Source: Nocardia cyriacigeorgica
GTDB lineage: Bacteria; Actinomycetota; Actinomycetes; Mycobacteriales; Mycobacteriaceae
Assembly (NCBI RefSeq): GCF_005863245.1
Contig: NZ_VBUT01000002.1
Coordinates: 248,001 to 312,000 of the forward strand
Reading direction: 5' to 3'
DNA length: 64,000 nucleotides
Positions 26,576 to 33,702 of this stretch are shown in pieces. The position numbers and the translations under genes were made by a program. The notes beneath the pieces are model-generated. The model ran no database searches, had not been told where the DNA came from, and was given only the letters and a program-made list of their open reading frames with translations. Numbering within the stretch: the first letter of the stretch is position 1; every line of letters begins with the position of its first letter.

Positions 26576-28822
26576 TCAGCGCAAGAGCGTGGAGCGCTGG
26601 CCGGACCAGGTGACGACGAGCTGATCACGGGCCCGGCTGGCCGCGACATACAGCAGCGAACGTTCCCGCTGATGTGCCTCCGCCTGATCCTCCTCGGGAA
26701 CGTTGCGCAATACGGTCTGCAGCGGCACATGGTCCTGGTCCACGCCGGCCAGGATCACGCACCGGAACTCCATACCTTTGGCGCGATGCATGGTGAGTAC
26801 CTGAACATGATCGGGTGTCGCCGGGTCGTCATCGAGCACCTGTGCGGCAATTCCGCGCTGGTTGAGCGCCCGGACGACATTGTCGCGTTCCTTGTGACCA
26901 CGAGTCAGGACCGCGATACTGCCCGGGCTCATATCGTCCTTATCGAGCCACTGGGCCACCTGATCGACCACGGCATCCAATTCCTGTGCACTGGAACCGC
27001 ATTCCACCAGTCGTGGATTGGGGCCGAGCCGGGCCGAGGTGTAGCCGGCGGTTGATTCCGCTCCTTCCTCCAAGTCGTGGTAGTCGGCGCCCTCGAGAAT
27101 GCTCACCGCGAAATGGAGGTTCTGCGCGGTGGTCCGGTAGTTGAGGGTGAGCCGGCTCGACCGCCCGCCGCGAATATTGATTCCCAGCCGGTGCAGTACC
27201 ACCGGCTGGCCGTAGATGCGCTGATGGGAGTCCTCGGCGATGAACAGGTCGTTCGGTCCATCCGCCACCAGCGACCGCAGCAGCTGCCAATGGGTGGCGT
27301 GCAGATCCTGGGCTTCGTCGACGATCACATGATCGGCGAGATATCGCACGCCGGTGTTGATCCCGCTCCGCAGATGGGCGGCGGCGACGGCCATCGCTTC
27401 CGGGAACGTCATCGCACCCTTGGTGCGGTTCTGCTTGCGATATTGCTCGATCACCTGCCAGACGGCCGAACGCTGCGGCCGGGACAGCCGCACGCCCCGC
27501 CCGGCCCGCGGGACCTTGAGATATTGCTCGAGCGTGGTGATCCGGTTACCGAGCACCACGCCGAGATATTCGCCGGCCAGGAACGAGGGGTGCGTCAACC
27601 GCGAGTCGAGCGGCGTGTTCGCCTCGCGGACCGCTGCCGCCCAGGCATTGTCGTCGTTGTAGACCCGCTTCGTCCGCCGGGTGGTATCACCCGCGCCGAA
27701 GACAGACTCCAGAGCCGGGCCCAGATCGCCGCCCTGCCGCAGGACGGCGGCGGCCAGTTTGTCCAGTCCGGCGACATAGACGCCCGGCTTACCCGGCTGG
27801 TTCGCGATGGTGATCGACGGATCGAGCAACCGCAGATTCGCGAGCAGATCCTGCGCCAGCGTCTTGTTGAAGGTGGTGAGCACGATCCTCGCGTCGGGAT
27901 TCAGCCGGGCGAGGTGGCGGGCACGGTGCAGTGCGACCACGGTCTTTCCGGTGCCCGCACCCCCGGAGAGACGGAACGCGCCACGCTGATCCTTTTCGAC
28001 GAACTTGCGCTGGTTCGGATGCAGGAATGTGCGCCACGCGGCGAAGTCGCCGCCTTCGATGACGCGGCGTAGCTCGTCGTTGTCGTCGACCAGGGTGAAC
28101 TGCATCTTGGTCGCCGGGTGGTCGAGGGCGGCCAGGACCTGCTCGTCGTCGTCGAGGTTCTGGTCGACCGGCCGCTCGGTGAAGCCGAGGGTGTCGCGGA
28201 TCTCGTCGATGCTACGTCCGACCGAGAGCTCGAGCAGGGCGTTCTGCTGCCAGATCACATCGGTCGACTGTGCGACATCCAGGATGCCGTTCTGATCAGG
28301 GGCGGCCAGCGCGCGCTCGGCAAGATCCGGGTCGAGACCGAGCCGTCCGGTCAGTTCCGCCATCGTGAACCCGACATGGGCCAGATAGCCGACCGGAGAG
28401 TGGACAGCCAGCTCGGCCAGTTCGCCGGTGGGGTCGGGCACCCTGGACCGCTTCTTGCGATCGTCGCGGCCATCCAGCTCACCGACGATTCCTTCGAGTA
28501 CACCGTTGACCGGATTGACGCGCAGCGTCGATTGCTGGGCCAGCTTGTTGGCTACGTCGTGGTTCCAGGTGCCGAGGTAGATATAGGTGGTGTCACCGAG
28601 TTTGCCGTCGATCCGGAACATGATGGCGCGAAAGTTCAGATCGACCCGGCCGGTGCGCACCCGCGTATCGACGGCGCCTTTGATGGGCTCTATATGCAGT
28701 CCGGGTGCCGTGTGGTCGGCCCGCACCTTCTCGAAGAAGTCGTAGACCTTGTTCTTGATCGAGCCATCGAGCTTCGGCATCGACTTGGTGTTGGCCGCCA
28801 ATACGACCGTCGCATTCGTCAT
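26576..28822 (-). CDS. UvrD/Rep-like SF1 helicase with N-terminal RelE/ParE-like domain (second copy)
   Basis: 748 residues from the ATG at 28822, which has GAAGGGG 7 bases upstream; a longer ATG exists but adds an Arg/Ala-rich non-conserved stretch. It is colinear with the 743-residue paralogue at 6.5-8.7 kb: a RelE-like N-terminus (NKVYDFFEKVR, TGRVDLNFRAIMFRID, TYIYLGTWNHDVA), Walker A GGAGTGKTVV near 288, canonical motif II VDEAQD, LNYRTTAQNLHFA, LTMHRAKGMEF and LLYVAASRARDQL. By eye the two are roughly half identical in the helicase core. It forms the right border of the helicase island. Confidence 0.88.
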   Translation of the reverse strand: MTNATVVLAANTKSMPKLDGSIKNKVYDFFEKVRADHTAPGLHIEPIKGAVDTRVRTGRVDLNFRAIMFRIDGKLGDTTYIYLGTWNHDVANKLAQQSTLRVNPVNGVLEGIVGELDGRDDRKKRSRVPDPTGELAELAVHSPVGYLAHVGFTMAELTGRLGLDPDLAERALAAPDQNGILDVAQSTDVIWQQNALLELSVGRSIDEIRDTLGFTERPVDQNLDDDEQVLAALDHPATKMQFTLVDDNDELRRVIEGGDFAAWRTFLHPNQRKFVEKDQRGAFRLSGGAGTGKTVVALHRARHLARLNPDARIVLTTFNKTLAQDLLANLRLLDPSITIANQPGKPGVYVAGLDKLAAAVLRQGGDLGPALESVFGAGDTTRRTKRVYNDDNAWAAAVREANTPLDSRLTHPSFLAGEYLGVVLGNRITTLEQYLKVPRAGRGVRLSRPQRSAVWQVIEQYRKQNRTKGAMTFPEAMAVAAAHLRSGINTGVRYLADHVIVDEAQDLHATHWQLLRSLVADGPNDLFIAEDSHQRIYGQPVVLHRLGINIRGGRSSRLTLNYRTTAQNLHFAVSILEGADYHDLEEGAESTAGYTSARLGPNPRLVECGSSAQELDAVVDQVAQWLDKDDMSPGSIAVLTRGHKERDNVVRALNQRGIAAQVLDDDPATPDHVQVLTMHRAKGMEFRCVILAGVDQDHVPLQTVLRNVPEEDQAEAHQRERSLLYVAASRARDQLVVTWSGQRSTLLR

Positions 28823-28956
28823 CGCTGCGCCCCTTCGCTCCTGAGATCCCGCGCCACCCCGAGCCGCCGCGGAGAAGTACCCGATGCGTCCGCGTGCCCG
28901 ACTGTCCATCGTAATGAACCGCGGTGAGAGGTGGATTCGTTACCGGCTACTGCCTT

Positions 28957-28981
28957 CGGCCGGCCGAGCGCCTGCCGGCCG
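28957..28981. terminator. Putative terminator hairpin
   Basis: CGGCCGGC and GCCGGCCG form an 8-bp stem around CGAGCGCCT. It lies downstream of the DUF4352 gene (minus strand) and upstream of the second RelE-like/UvrD gene, in a 217-bp gap with no other feature seen. Confidence 0.5.
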
Positions 28982-29039
28982 GCTCCGTCGGAGCACATGT
29001 TCGGCCGGGGCACGCCGGAGGGAAACCGTCTTTTCGCAT

Positions 29040-29681
29040 TCATCGCAAGGCGACCTTCGCCCCGCCCGAGAACATCGAATCGTGTAGCTGCAACGCCGCG
29101 GGCACGGTGCCGACCGGCACGTCGAAGACGATCGTGACGTCCACCGAGTTGCCCGGATTGATCGGTGTCGAGAGGTTGTTGTTGACGTTCAACTCGGCCA
29201 TGGTGTCGTTCTCGTACCGGCGGCCCTGGTCGTCGAACAGCTTCTGGTTGCTGCTGAAGTAAGTCTGCGGGCGGTCGCCGATATTTGTGACGGTGACGTG
29301 TACCAGGATGTACTCGCCCTGGGCGGTCTTCCGCATGTAGGGGTTCTCTCCGATGGTGGATACTGGGGGATCCACTGCGGTGACAGTGAATTCGAACTTG
29401 CCGTCGCGGACGGATGCGCCTACGGGAGCGGTGTCGGAATCCTGCCCTGCAGGCTGACCATGTTCGCTGGGCTCACCCGGTTCCGGGTTCGCGACGGAGG
29501 TGAAGGTGGCGTCGCTGTCGGATGCCTCATTGGCCGCGACCCCGAGGAGCCCGAAGCAGCCGCCGCACAGCAGGATGACGGCGCCGATCAGAATCCACGG
29601 CCAGATGCGCTTCTTGCGTTGAGGCGGCTGCTGGGGCTGGAAGGGTTGCGGGTAGGGCTGGGGGCCGGTCGGGTAGGTCAT
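29040..29681 (-). CDS. DUF4352-type membrane-anchored extracellular protein
   Basis: 213 residues. A Pro/Gln-rich cytoplasmic N-terminus (PYPQPFQPQQPPQRKK) is followed by one membrane segment (about 27-50, WPWILIGAVILLCGGCFGLLGVAA). A short acidic linker precedes an immunoglobulin-like DUF4352 domain (about 88-213; DGKFEFTVTAV, YILVHVTVTNIGDRPQTYF, VDVTIVFDVPVGTVP). Such proteins are common, usually uncharacterised, surface proteins of actinobacteria. A CGGCF motif within the membrane segment could be a lipobox-like site, but the protein looks like a simple type II anchor. Confidence 0.85.
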   Translation of the reverse strand: MTYPTGPQPYPQPFQPQQPPQRKKRIWPWILIGAVILLCGGCFGLLGVAANEASDSDATFTSVANPEPGEPSEHGQPAGQDSDTAPVGASVRDGKFEFTVTAVDPPVSTIGENPYMRKTAQGEYILVHVTVTNIGDRPQTYFSSNQKLFDDQGRRYENDTMAELNVNNNLSTPINPGNSVDVTIVFDVPVGTVPAALQLHDSMFSGGAKVALR

Positions 29682-29733
29682 GGTGACTCCATAAGGTTCG
29701 GGGCGTGTGCGGCGAGGTAGGTCGGGCGACGGA

Positions 29734-29835
29734 TCAGAGGCGATGCCACGGGCAGTACGCGTCGGTCTGTGTGCCGCCGACGCCGAAGGCGGAGCTGATG
29801 GCCAGCAGGGCGAAAAGGTGCACGAGTGTGCGCAT
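29734..29835 (-). CDS. Possible 33-residue signal-peptide-like ORF
   Basis: ATG with GAGG about 5 bases upstream, encoding MRTLVHLFALLAISSAF followed by a short polar tail with one Cys. The hydrophobic N-terminus resembles a signal peptide. It sits in the 186-bp gap between the DUF4352 gene and the preceding operon. No homologue is known to me; it may be a leader peptide or spurious. Confidence 0.3.
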   Translation of the reverse strand: MRTLVHLFALLAISSAFGVGGTQTDAYCPWHRL

Positions 29836-29867
29836 GGTGAACCTCGAATCTGTTCAGGCGACCTGTT

Positions 29868-30425
29868 TCAGTCGGTAGGCGCCGTAGCCTCGGGCCATCG
29901 GACTATCGGTGCGGGAATCGGCACGTTGTGCGAGCCGGCTTCGGCGACGACCTCGATGTCGACGAGCCGCGCGGCAGGGGTGTGCCGGTCGCGACTGGTC
30001 AGGAACCAGCCGCCGCCGGTCGCGAAGACGCCGGCGGCAGGTGTGGCCACCGCGAATCCGGTGATCGTGAACAAGCCATAGGGCGCCTGGTCGAACACAG
30101 CGGTCACGATGTCGCCGTGGGTCGGATCGACTGTCGAGCCGGACGTGCCGGTCCGACCTGGTAGCGGTTCGCTCGACACCTCGAGCGAGAAGAGCTCGGC
30201 AACCGGACGCCGTTGCTGCCCACTGGTATCGAGCGGCTGTCCACCCAACAGATACCCACCGGTCGCTCCGGACGTCACGATGGTTCCGGTGACGAGGTGG
30301 GGTCCGTACATGTTCGAACGGAATGCCGCCGTCGCGACGGTACCGGGTTCGATTGCCGCCAACTTCTCGATGAGGCGCAGCACATTTCGTCTGCCGGAGA
30401 AGTTCAGGGATTCGAGAGAATGCAT
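29868..30425 (-). CDS. Hypothetical protein downstream of a DnaQ-like exonuclease
   Basis: 185 residues. The ATG at 30425 follows a perfect AGGAGG site 5 bases away; an apparent longer frame is excluded on that basis. Starts HSLESLNFSGRRNVLRLIEKL, then a beta-rich middle (GTIVTSGATGGYLLGGQPL) and a C-terminal region with VFATGGGWFLTS. No motif was recognised. The gap of 28 bp to the exonuclease gene indicates one operon. Confidence 0.75.
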   Translation of the reverse strand: MHSLESLNFSGRRNVLRLIEKLAAIEPGTVATAAFRSNMYGPHLVTGTIVTSGATGGYLLGGQPLDTSGQQRRPVAELFSLEVSSEPLPGRTGTSGSTVDPTHGDIVTAVFDQAPYGLFTITGFAVATPAAGVFATGGGWFLTSRDRHTPAARLVDIEVVAEAGSHNVPIPAPIVRWPEATAPTD

Positions 30426-30453
30426 GGTGCCTCCTGTGATGGCCCGGAAATGG

Positions 30454-31050
30454 TCATCGGCAATCGCGCTTGCCTGCCGGGCTGAGATGGCCGAGCTGGG
30501 TGCGGGTGGCGCGGGCGAGTCCGGGGAGATCGTCCGCGCCGCCGAGCTGTGCCAGGCGGATCGCGATGTCCGCGGCGGCCGTCGCGTCGGCGCCGGCATC
30601 GTGATGGTTGTCGAGCCGGACTTCGAGGGCGTGGGCGACGGTCTTCAGTTGGTACTTCTCCAGCAGGAGTTGACGTTTCGCCCAGACCTTCGTGCACCCG
30701 TACACCCAGGTCGGCACCGGAACCCGGCTGTGCCCGCATGCCTGGTGCACGGCACCCATGTCGAACTGCGCGTTGTGTGCGACGACCGGAAGGTCTCCGA
30801 TGACCGAGCGGATCTCCTGCCACCGCTGCCCGAAGCTCGGCTGGTCGGCCACCATCGAGGGCGTGATCTTGTGGATGCCGATGTTGCGTGGCGCAAACGC
30901 GGACACCGGTTCCGGTGGCCGGCACAGCCATTGCTGCGTGCTCACCCGTTCGCCGTTGCGGACGATCGCGACGCCGATCGAACAGATGCTGCCGTATTTC
31001 GGGTTGGCGGTTTCGACGTCGAAAGCCGCGAAGGACAGGTTCTTTGTCAT
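30454..31050 (-). CDS. DnaQ-like 3'-5' exonuclease (DEDDh)
   Basis: 198 residues from the ATG at 31050 with GGAG 8 bases upstream. Exonuclease motif I FAAFDVETAN (DxE), motif II AHNAQFDMGAV, and motif III HHDAGADATAAA (H and D of DEDDh) are all present, so a metal-dependent 3'-5' exonuclease is expected. It resembles stand-alone epsilon-like exonucleases (EXOIII superfamily) rather than the DNA polymerase III subunit. It sits between two small unknown genes in the same transcription unit. Confidence 0.88.
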   Translation of the reverse strand: MTKNLSFAAFDVETANPKYGSICSIGVAIVRNGERVSTQQWLCRPPEPVSAFAPRNIGIHKITPSMVADQPSFGQRWQEIRSVIGDLPVVAHNAQFDMGAVHQACGHSRVPVPTWVYGCTKVWAKRQLLLEKYQLKTVAHALEVRLDNHHDAGADATAAADIAIRLAQLGGADDLPGLARATRTQLGHLSPAGKRDCR

Positions 31051-31235
31051 CAGATGATCTCCAGTGGGGTGGGGTCGGCGGCTGGCCGGTATGGGTGGCT
31101 GCATGGAGAGGAGGAGAGACCGGCCACGGTGCGGCTCGACCTCGTCCGAGCAGGGGGATCGGACCGCGAACCAAGAGGTTGGGCTCGCGGTCGGCGAAAA
31201 GTGACGGCAGCGGCCGTCAGGGAAGTGTCAGCGGG

Positions 31236-31517
31236 CTACGACAGTCCGTCGAAGCTTCCGGTCGCCATCAGCGTCAGCAGGTGCAGCGGGATCTCGGCGT
31301 GCGGCACCACCGACAGCCGATAACGCCCCCTGTTGAGCCGATCGCACAGCACGACCGACCCGGGCACGCTGCCCATGGCCGCCTTATCGGCATTGCAGGC
31401 CCATTCGGCGTCGTAGCCAGAGTAGTGGCGGATGTGGGTCTCGGGCGGCAAGGCGACGCCTGGCGCCGCGGCAATGCTCACGATCGGCGAGCTGGTCGCG
31501 ACGATGGCGCATGGCAA
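31236..31517 (-). CDS. Small hypothetical protein with unclear start
   Basis: 93 residues if started at TTG 31517; GTG 31481 is an alternative. The frame has strong third-position G/C across the whole length, so it is coding. However, the only good ribosome-binding site (AGGAGG) is one base from the TTG and ideally spaced for an ATG in another frame. Contains HIRHYSGYDAEWACN and RYRLSVVPHAEIPLH. First gene of the exonuclease operon. Function unknown. Confidence 0.55.
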   Translation of the reverse strand: MPCAIVATSSPIVSIAAAPGVALPPETHIRHYSGYDAEWACNADKAAMGSVPGSVVLCDRLNRGRYRLSVVPHAEIPLHLLTLMATGSFDGLS

Positions 31518-31587
31518 ACCTCCTGTGACGCAGCGTGATTAGTTCGGAACCTGCGGACGACCAGGGCGACTCCGCTGATGTAACGCA

Positions 31588-31617
31588 ACGCTAGATCAGT
31601 ACTGAAAACATTGTCAA
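31588..31617 (-). promoter_or_regulatory. Putative sigma-70-type promoter for the exonuclease operon
   Basis: On the minus strand TTGACA (31617-31612) is followed after 18 bases by TAGCGT (31593-31588), about 70 bases upstream of the first gene. The block is AT-rich against its surroundings. Confidence 0.55.
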
Positions 31618-31635
31618 GCGACAATTCGATAATTG
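31611..31635. promoter_or_regulatory. Candidate operator: two abutting inverted repeats
   Basis: TTGTC-AAGC-GACAA (31611-31624) and CAATT-CGAT-AATTG (31622-31635) overlap by three bases. They cover the -35 box of the minus-strand promoter in the intergenic region that also serves the divergent methyltransferase gene, whose product has an N-terminal HTH. Autoregulation is an inference. Confidence 0.45.
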
Positions 31636-31683
31636 ACTTTAACGCAGTGATGGGTGAAGCTGTCTGCACACGAGAGGAGGCGT

Positions 31684-33702
31684 ATGTCAGACACCGCCCC
31701 ACTGGTCACCGCCGCGGAGATCTCCCGGCTGGCCGGTGTCACCCGAGCCACCGTCAGTAACTGGCGCCGGCGGCATCCCGACTTCCCGCCTCCCGCGGGC
31801 GGCAGTGAGTCGCGGCCGGTCTTCGACCTCGGCGATGTCCGGAACTGGTTGCGCGAGCACGGCGTGGAATCGGCGGATTCGCCGCTGCAGGAACTGCGCA
31901 CCGTGCTCCGGACGCACGTCGCGCCGCGCGACATTCCCCGACTTCTGGATGAACTCGGCGCGATCTCGGCGAACACCGGCGTCTCCGCGAGCGGTGTCAT
32001 CGATCCGGAGCTGCTGCGGACGATGCGCGCCGCGGTCGCGGACGCGGGAGTGGCGCAGACGGTGGAGGCGCTGGCCGAGCGCGGGTTGGAGGAGAGCCCG
32101 ACGACGGGCCTCTACTACACCCCGGAGGCGGTCGCCGACCTGATGGCGGAGCTCGCCCGTCCTGCGGCGGACGCGTCCATCGGCCGAGTGCTGGATCCGG
32201 CATGTGGGAGCGGCCGCTTGCTGGCCGTGGCATCGCGCCTCGGTGCCGGCGCCTGCTTCGGCCAGGACATCCTGCCCGTGCAAGCGCAACGAGCCGCCAT
32301 CTTATTGTCGGTGAACGCTCCCGACGCGGAGGTAGCGATCCGCGCCGGCGACAGCCTGGTGAGCGATGCCTTCCCCGGGCTCGAAGTGGATGCGGTGCTG
32401 AGCAATCCGCCATATCAGCAGCGCGACTGGGGAGCCGACGAGCTGGCGCTCGATCCGCGCTGGAAGTACGGCGTCCCTTCCCGTGGTGAGTCCGAGCTGG
32501 CGTGGGTGCAGCATGCTCTGGCACATCTGCGACCAGGGGGAACGGGTGTGTTGCTGCTGCCGCCAGCGGTCGCCTCCCGTGCCACTGGCCGCCGGATCCG
32601 CGGTGAACTGCTGCGTCAGGGCGCGCTGCGTGCGGTGGTCGGACTACCGGCGGGTGCGGCGCCGCCCCGCCAACTGGGATTGCAGCTGTGGGTATTGCGG
32701 GCCCCCGGGGGTGGCGACAGTGCCGGCGACGTGCTGTTCATCGACGCCACCAGCCACGAATCGGCTGTGACCACACCCAGTGAGTGGCGGGAATTCGCTG
32801 AGACCGCTGTCGAGTCGTGGCGCGCGTTCGACCACGGTGATATCAAAACGGCTGCTGCCGCCGATGTAGCGGCTGTGGTGCGTGTGATGGACGTGCTCGA
32901 CGAAGATGTGGACCTGACTCCCGGGCGGTACGTCCGCGCCGCGGTCGACGCCGAACGGACGGTGGATGCGGTCGAGACCACGGTGCTCGAACTGGCGGGA
33001 GACATCGCGGCCTTGCGCGGTGCGTTCGACGAGCTGCCGGAGCTCGCCGGTGCCGAGGAGAAGCCATGGCGTACCGCAACCGTCGCCGACCTCGACAAGG
33101 GCGGGGCGCTGCGGGTGCTCACCTACCGATCGCGTGAGGACGCCGAGCCGGTGTCCGAGTCGGATCTCGGCAGGCCGGTGCTGACCGGGCGCGACCTGGT
33201 CGATGGCACGGCTGGGTCGGCGGTAGTCGATACGGACTGGACCGGCACCGTAGTGGTGGTCGAACCCGGTGACGTGGTGATCCCGCAATTGCGCGGTACG
33301 CGCGGCAATCAGCTGGGCACCAGGGTCGCGGATGCCGCCGACGCCGGGGCCGTCCTCGGGCCGAACACCTTCCTGCTGCGCCCGGACCCGACCCGCGTCG
33401 ATCCCTGGTTCCTCGCCGGATTCGCCGCCGGACCCGACAACACCGCGGCTATGGTCGGCGCGACCACGGTCCGCGTCATCCCCAGCCGGCTCCGCATCCC
33501 GCTGCTGCCGTTGGCGCAACAACAACGCTACGGCGCGGCCTTCCGGCAGCTGCACCGACTGCGCACCGCGGCTCGCCGCGCCGACGACACCGCGGGCAGA
33601 CTGACCGAACTGATCACCGCCGGCCTCACCGTCGGCGCGCTCGAACCGCACGAACACTCCGCCGACGCCGCGGAATCGACATCTCGGAAAGGTAGGAAGT
33701 GA
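31684..33702 (+). CDS. Type I-like DNA adenine methyltransferase fused to HTH and specificity-like domain
   Basis: 672 residues; ATG after GAGAGGAGG. Residues 5-60 are a helix-turn-helix (AAEISRLAGVTRATVSNWRRR). The N6-adenine methyltransferase core has TGLYYTPEAVADLM, motif I LDPACGSG (170-177), GQDI, and catalytic motif IV NPPY (241-244). The C-terminal third (about 445-665) resembles an HsdS half: a target-recognition-like region with GDVVIPQLRGTRGNQLGT and LGPNTFLLRPDP, then a coiled coil. So it looks like an M-S fusion without nuclease domain. The stop overlaps the hsdM start (GTGA), making it the first gene of the restriction operon. Confidence 0.85.
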   Translation: MSDTAPLVTAAEISRLAGVTRATVSNWRRRHPDFPPPAGGSESRPVFDLGDVRNWLREHGVESADSPLQELRTVLRTHVAPRDIPRLLDELGAISANTGVSASGVIDPELLRTMRAAVADAGVAQTVEALAERGLEESPTTGLYYTPEAVADLMAELARPAADASIGRVLDPACGSGRLLAVASRLGAGACFGQDILPVQAQRAAILLSVNAPDAEVAIRAGDSLVSDAFPGLEVDAVLSNPPYQQRDWGADELALDPRWKYGVPSRGESELAWVQHALAHLRPGGTGVLLLPPAVASRATGRRIRGELLRQGALRAVVGLPAGAAPPRQLGLQLWVLRAPGGGDSAGDVLFIDATSHESAVTTPSEWREFAETAVESWRAFDHGDIKTAAAADVAAVVRVMDVLDEDVDLTPGRYVRAAVDAERTVDAVETTVLELAGDIAALRGAFDELPELAGAEEKPWRTATVADLDKGGALRVLTYRSREDAEPVSESDLGRPVLTGRDLVDGTAGSAVVDTDWTGTVVVVEPGDVVIPQLRGTRGNQLGTRVADAADAGAVLGPNTFLLRPDPTRVDPWFLAGFAAGPDNTAAMVGATTVRVIPSRLRIPLLPLAQQQRYGAAFRQLHRLRTAARRADDTAGRLTELITAGLTVGALEPHEHSADAAESTSRKGRK

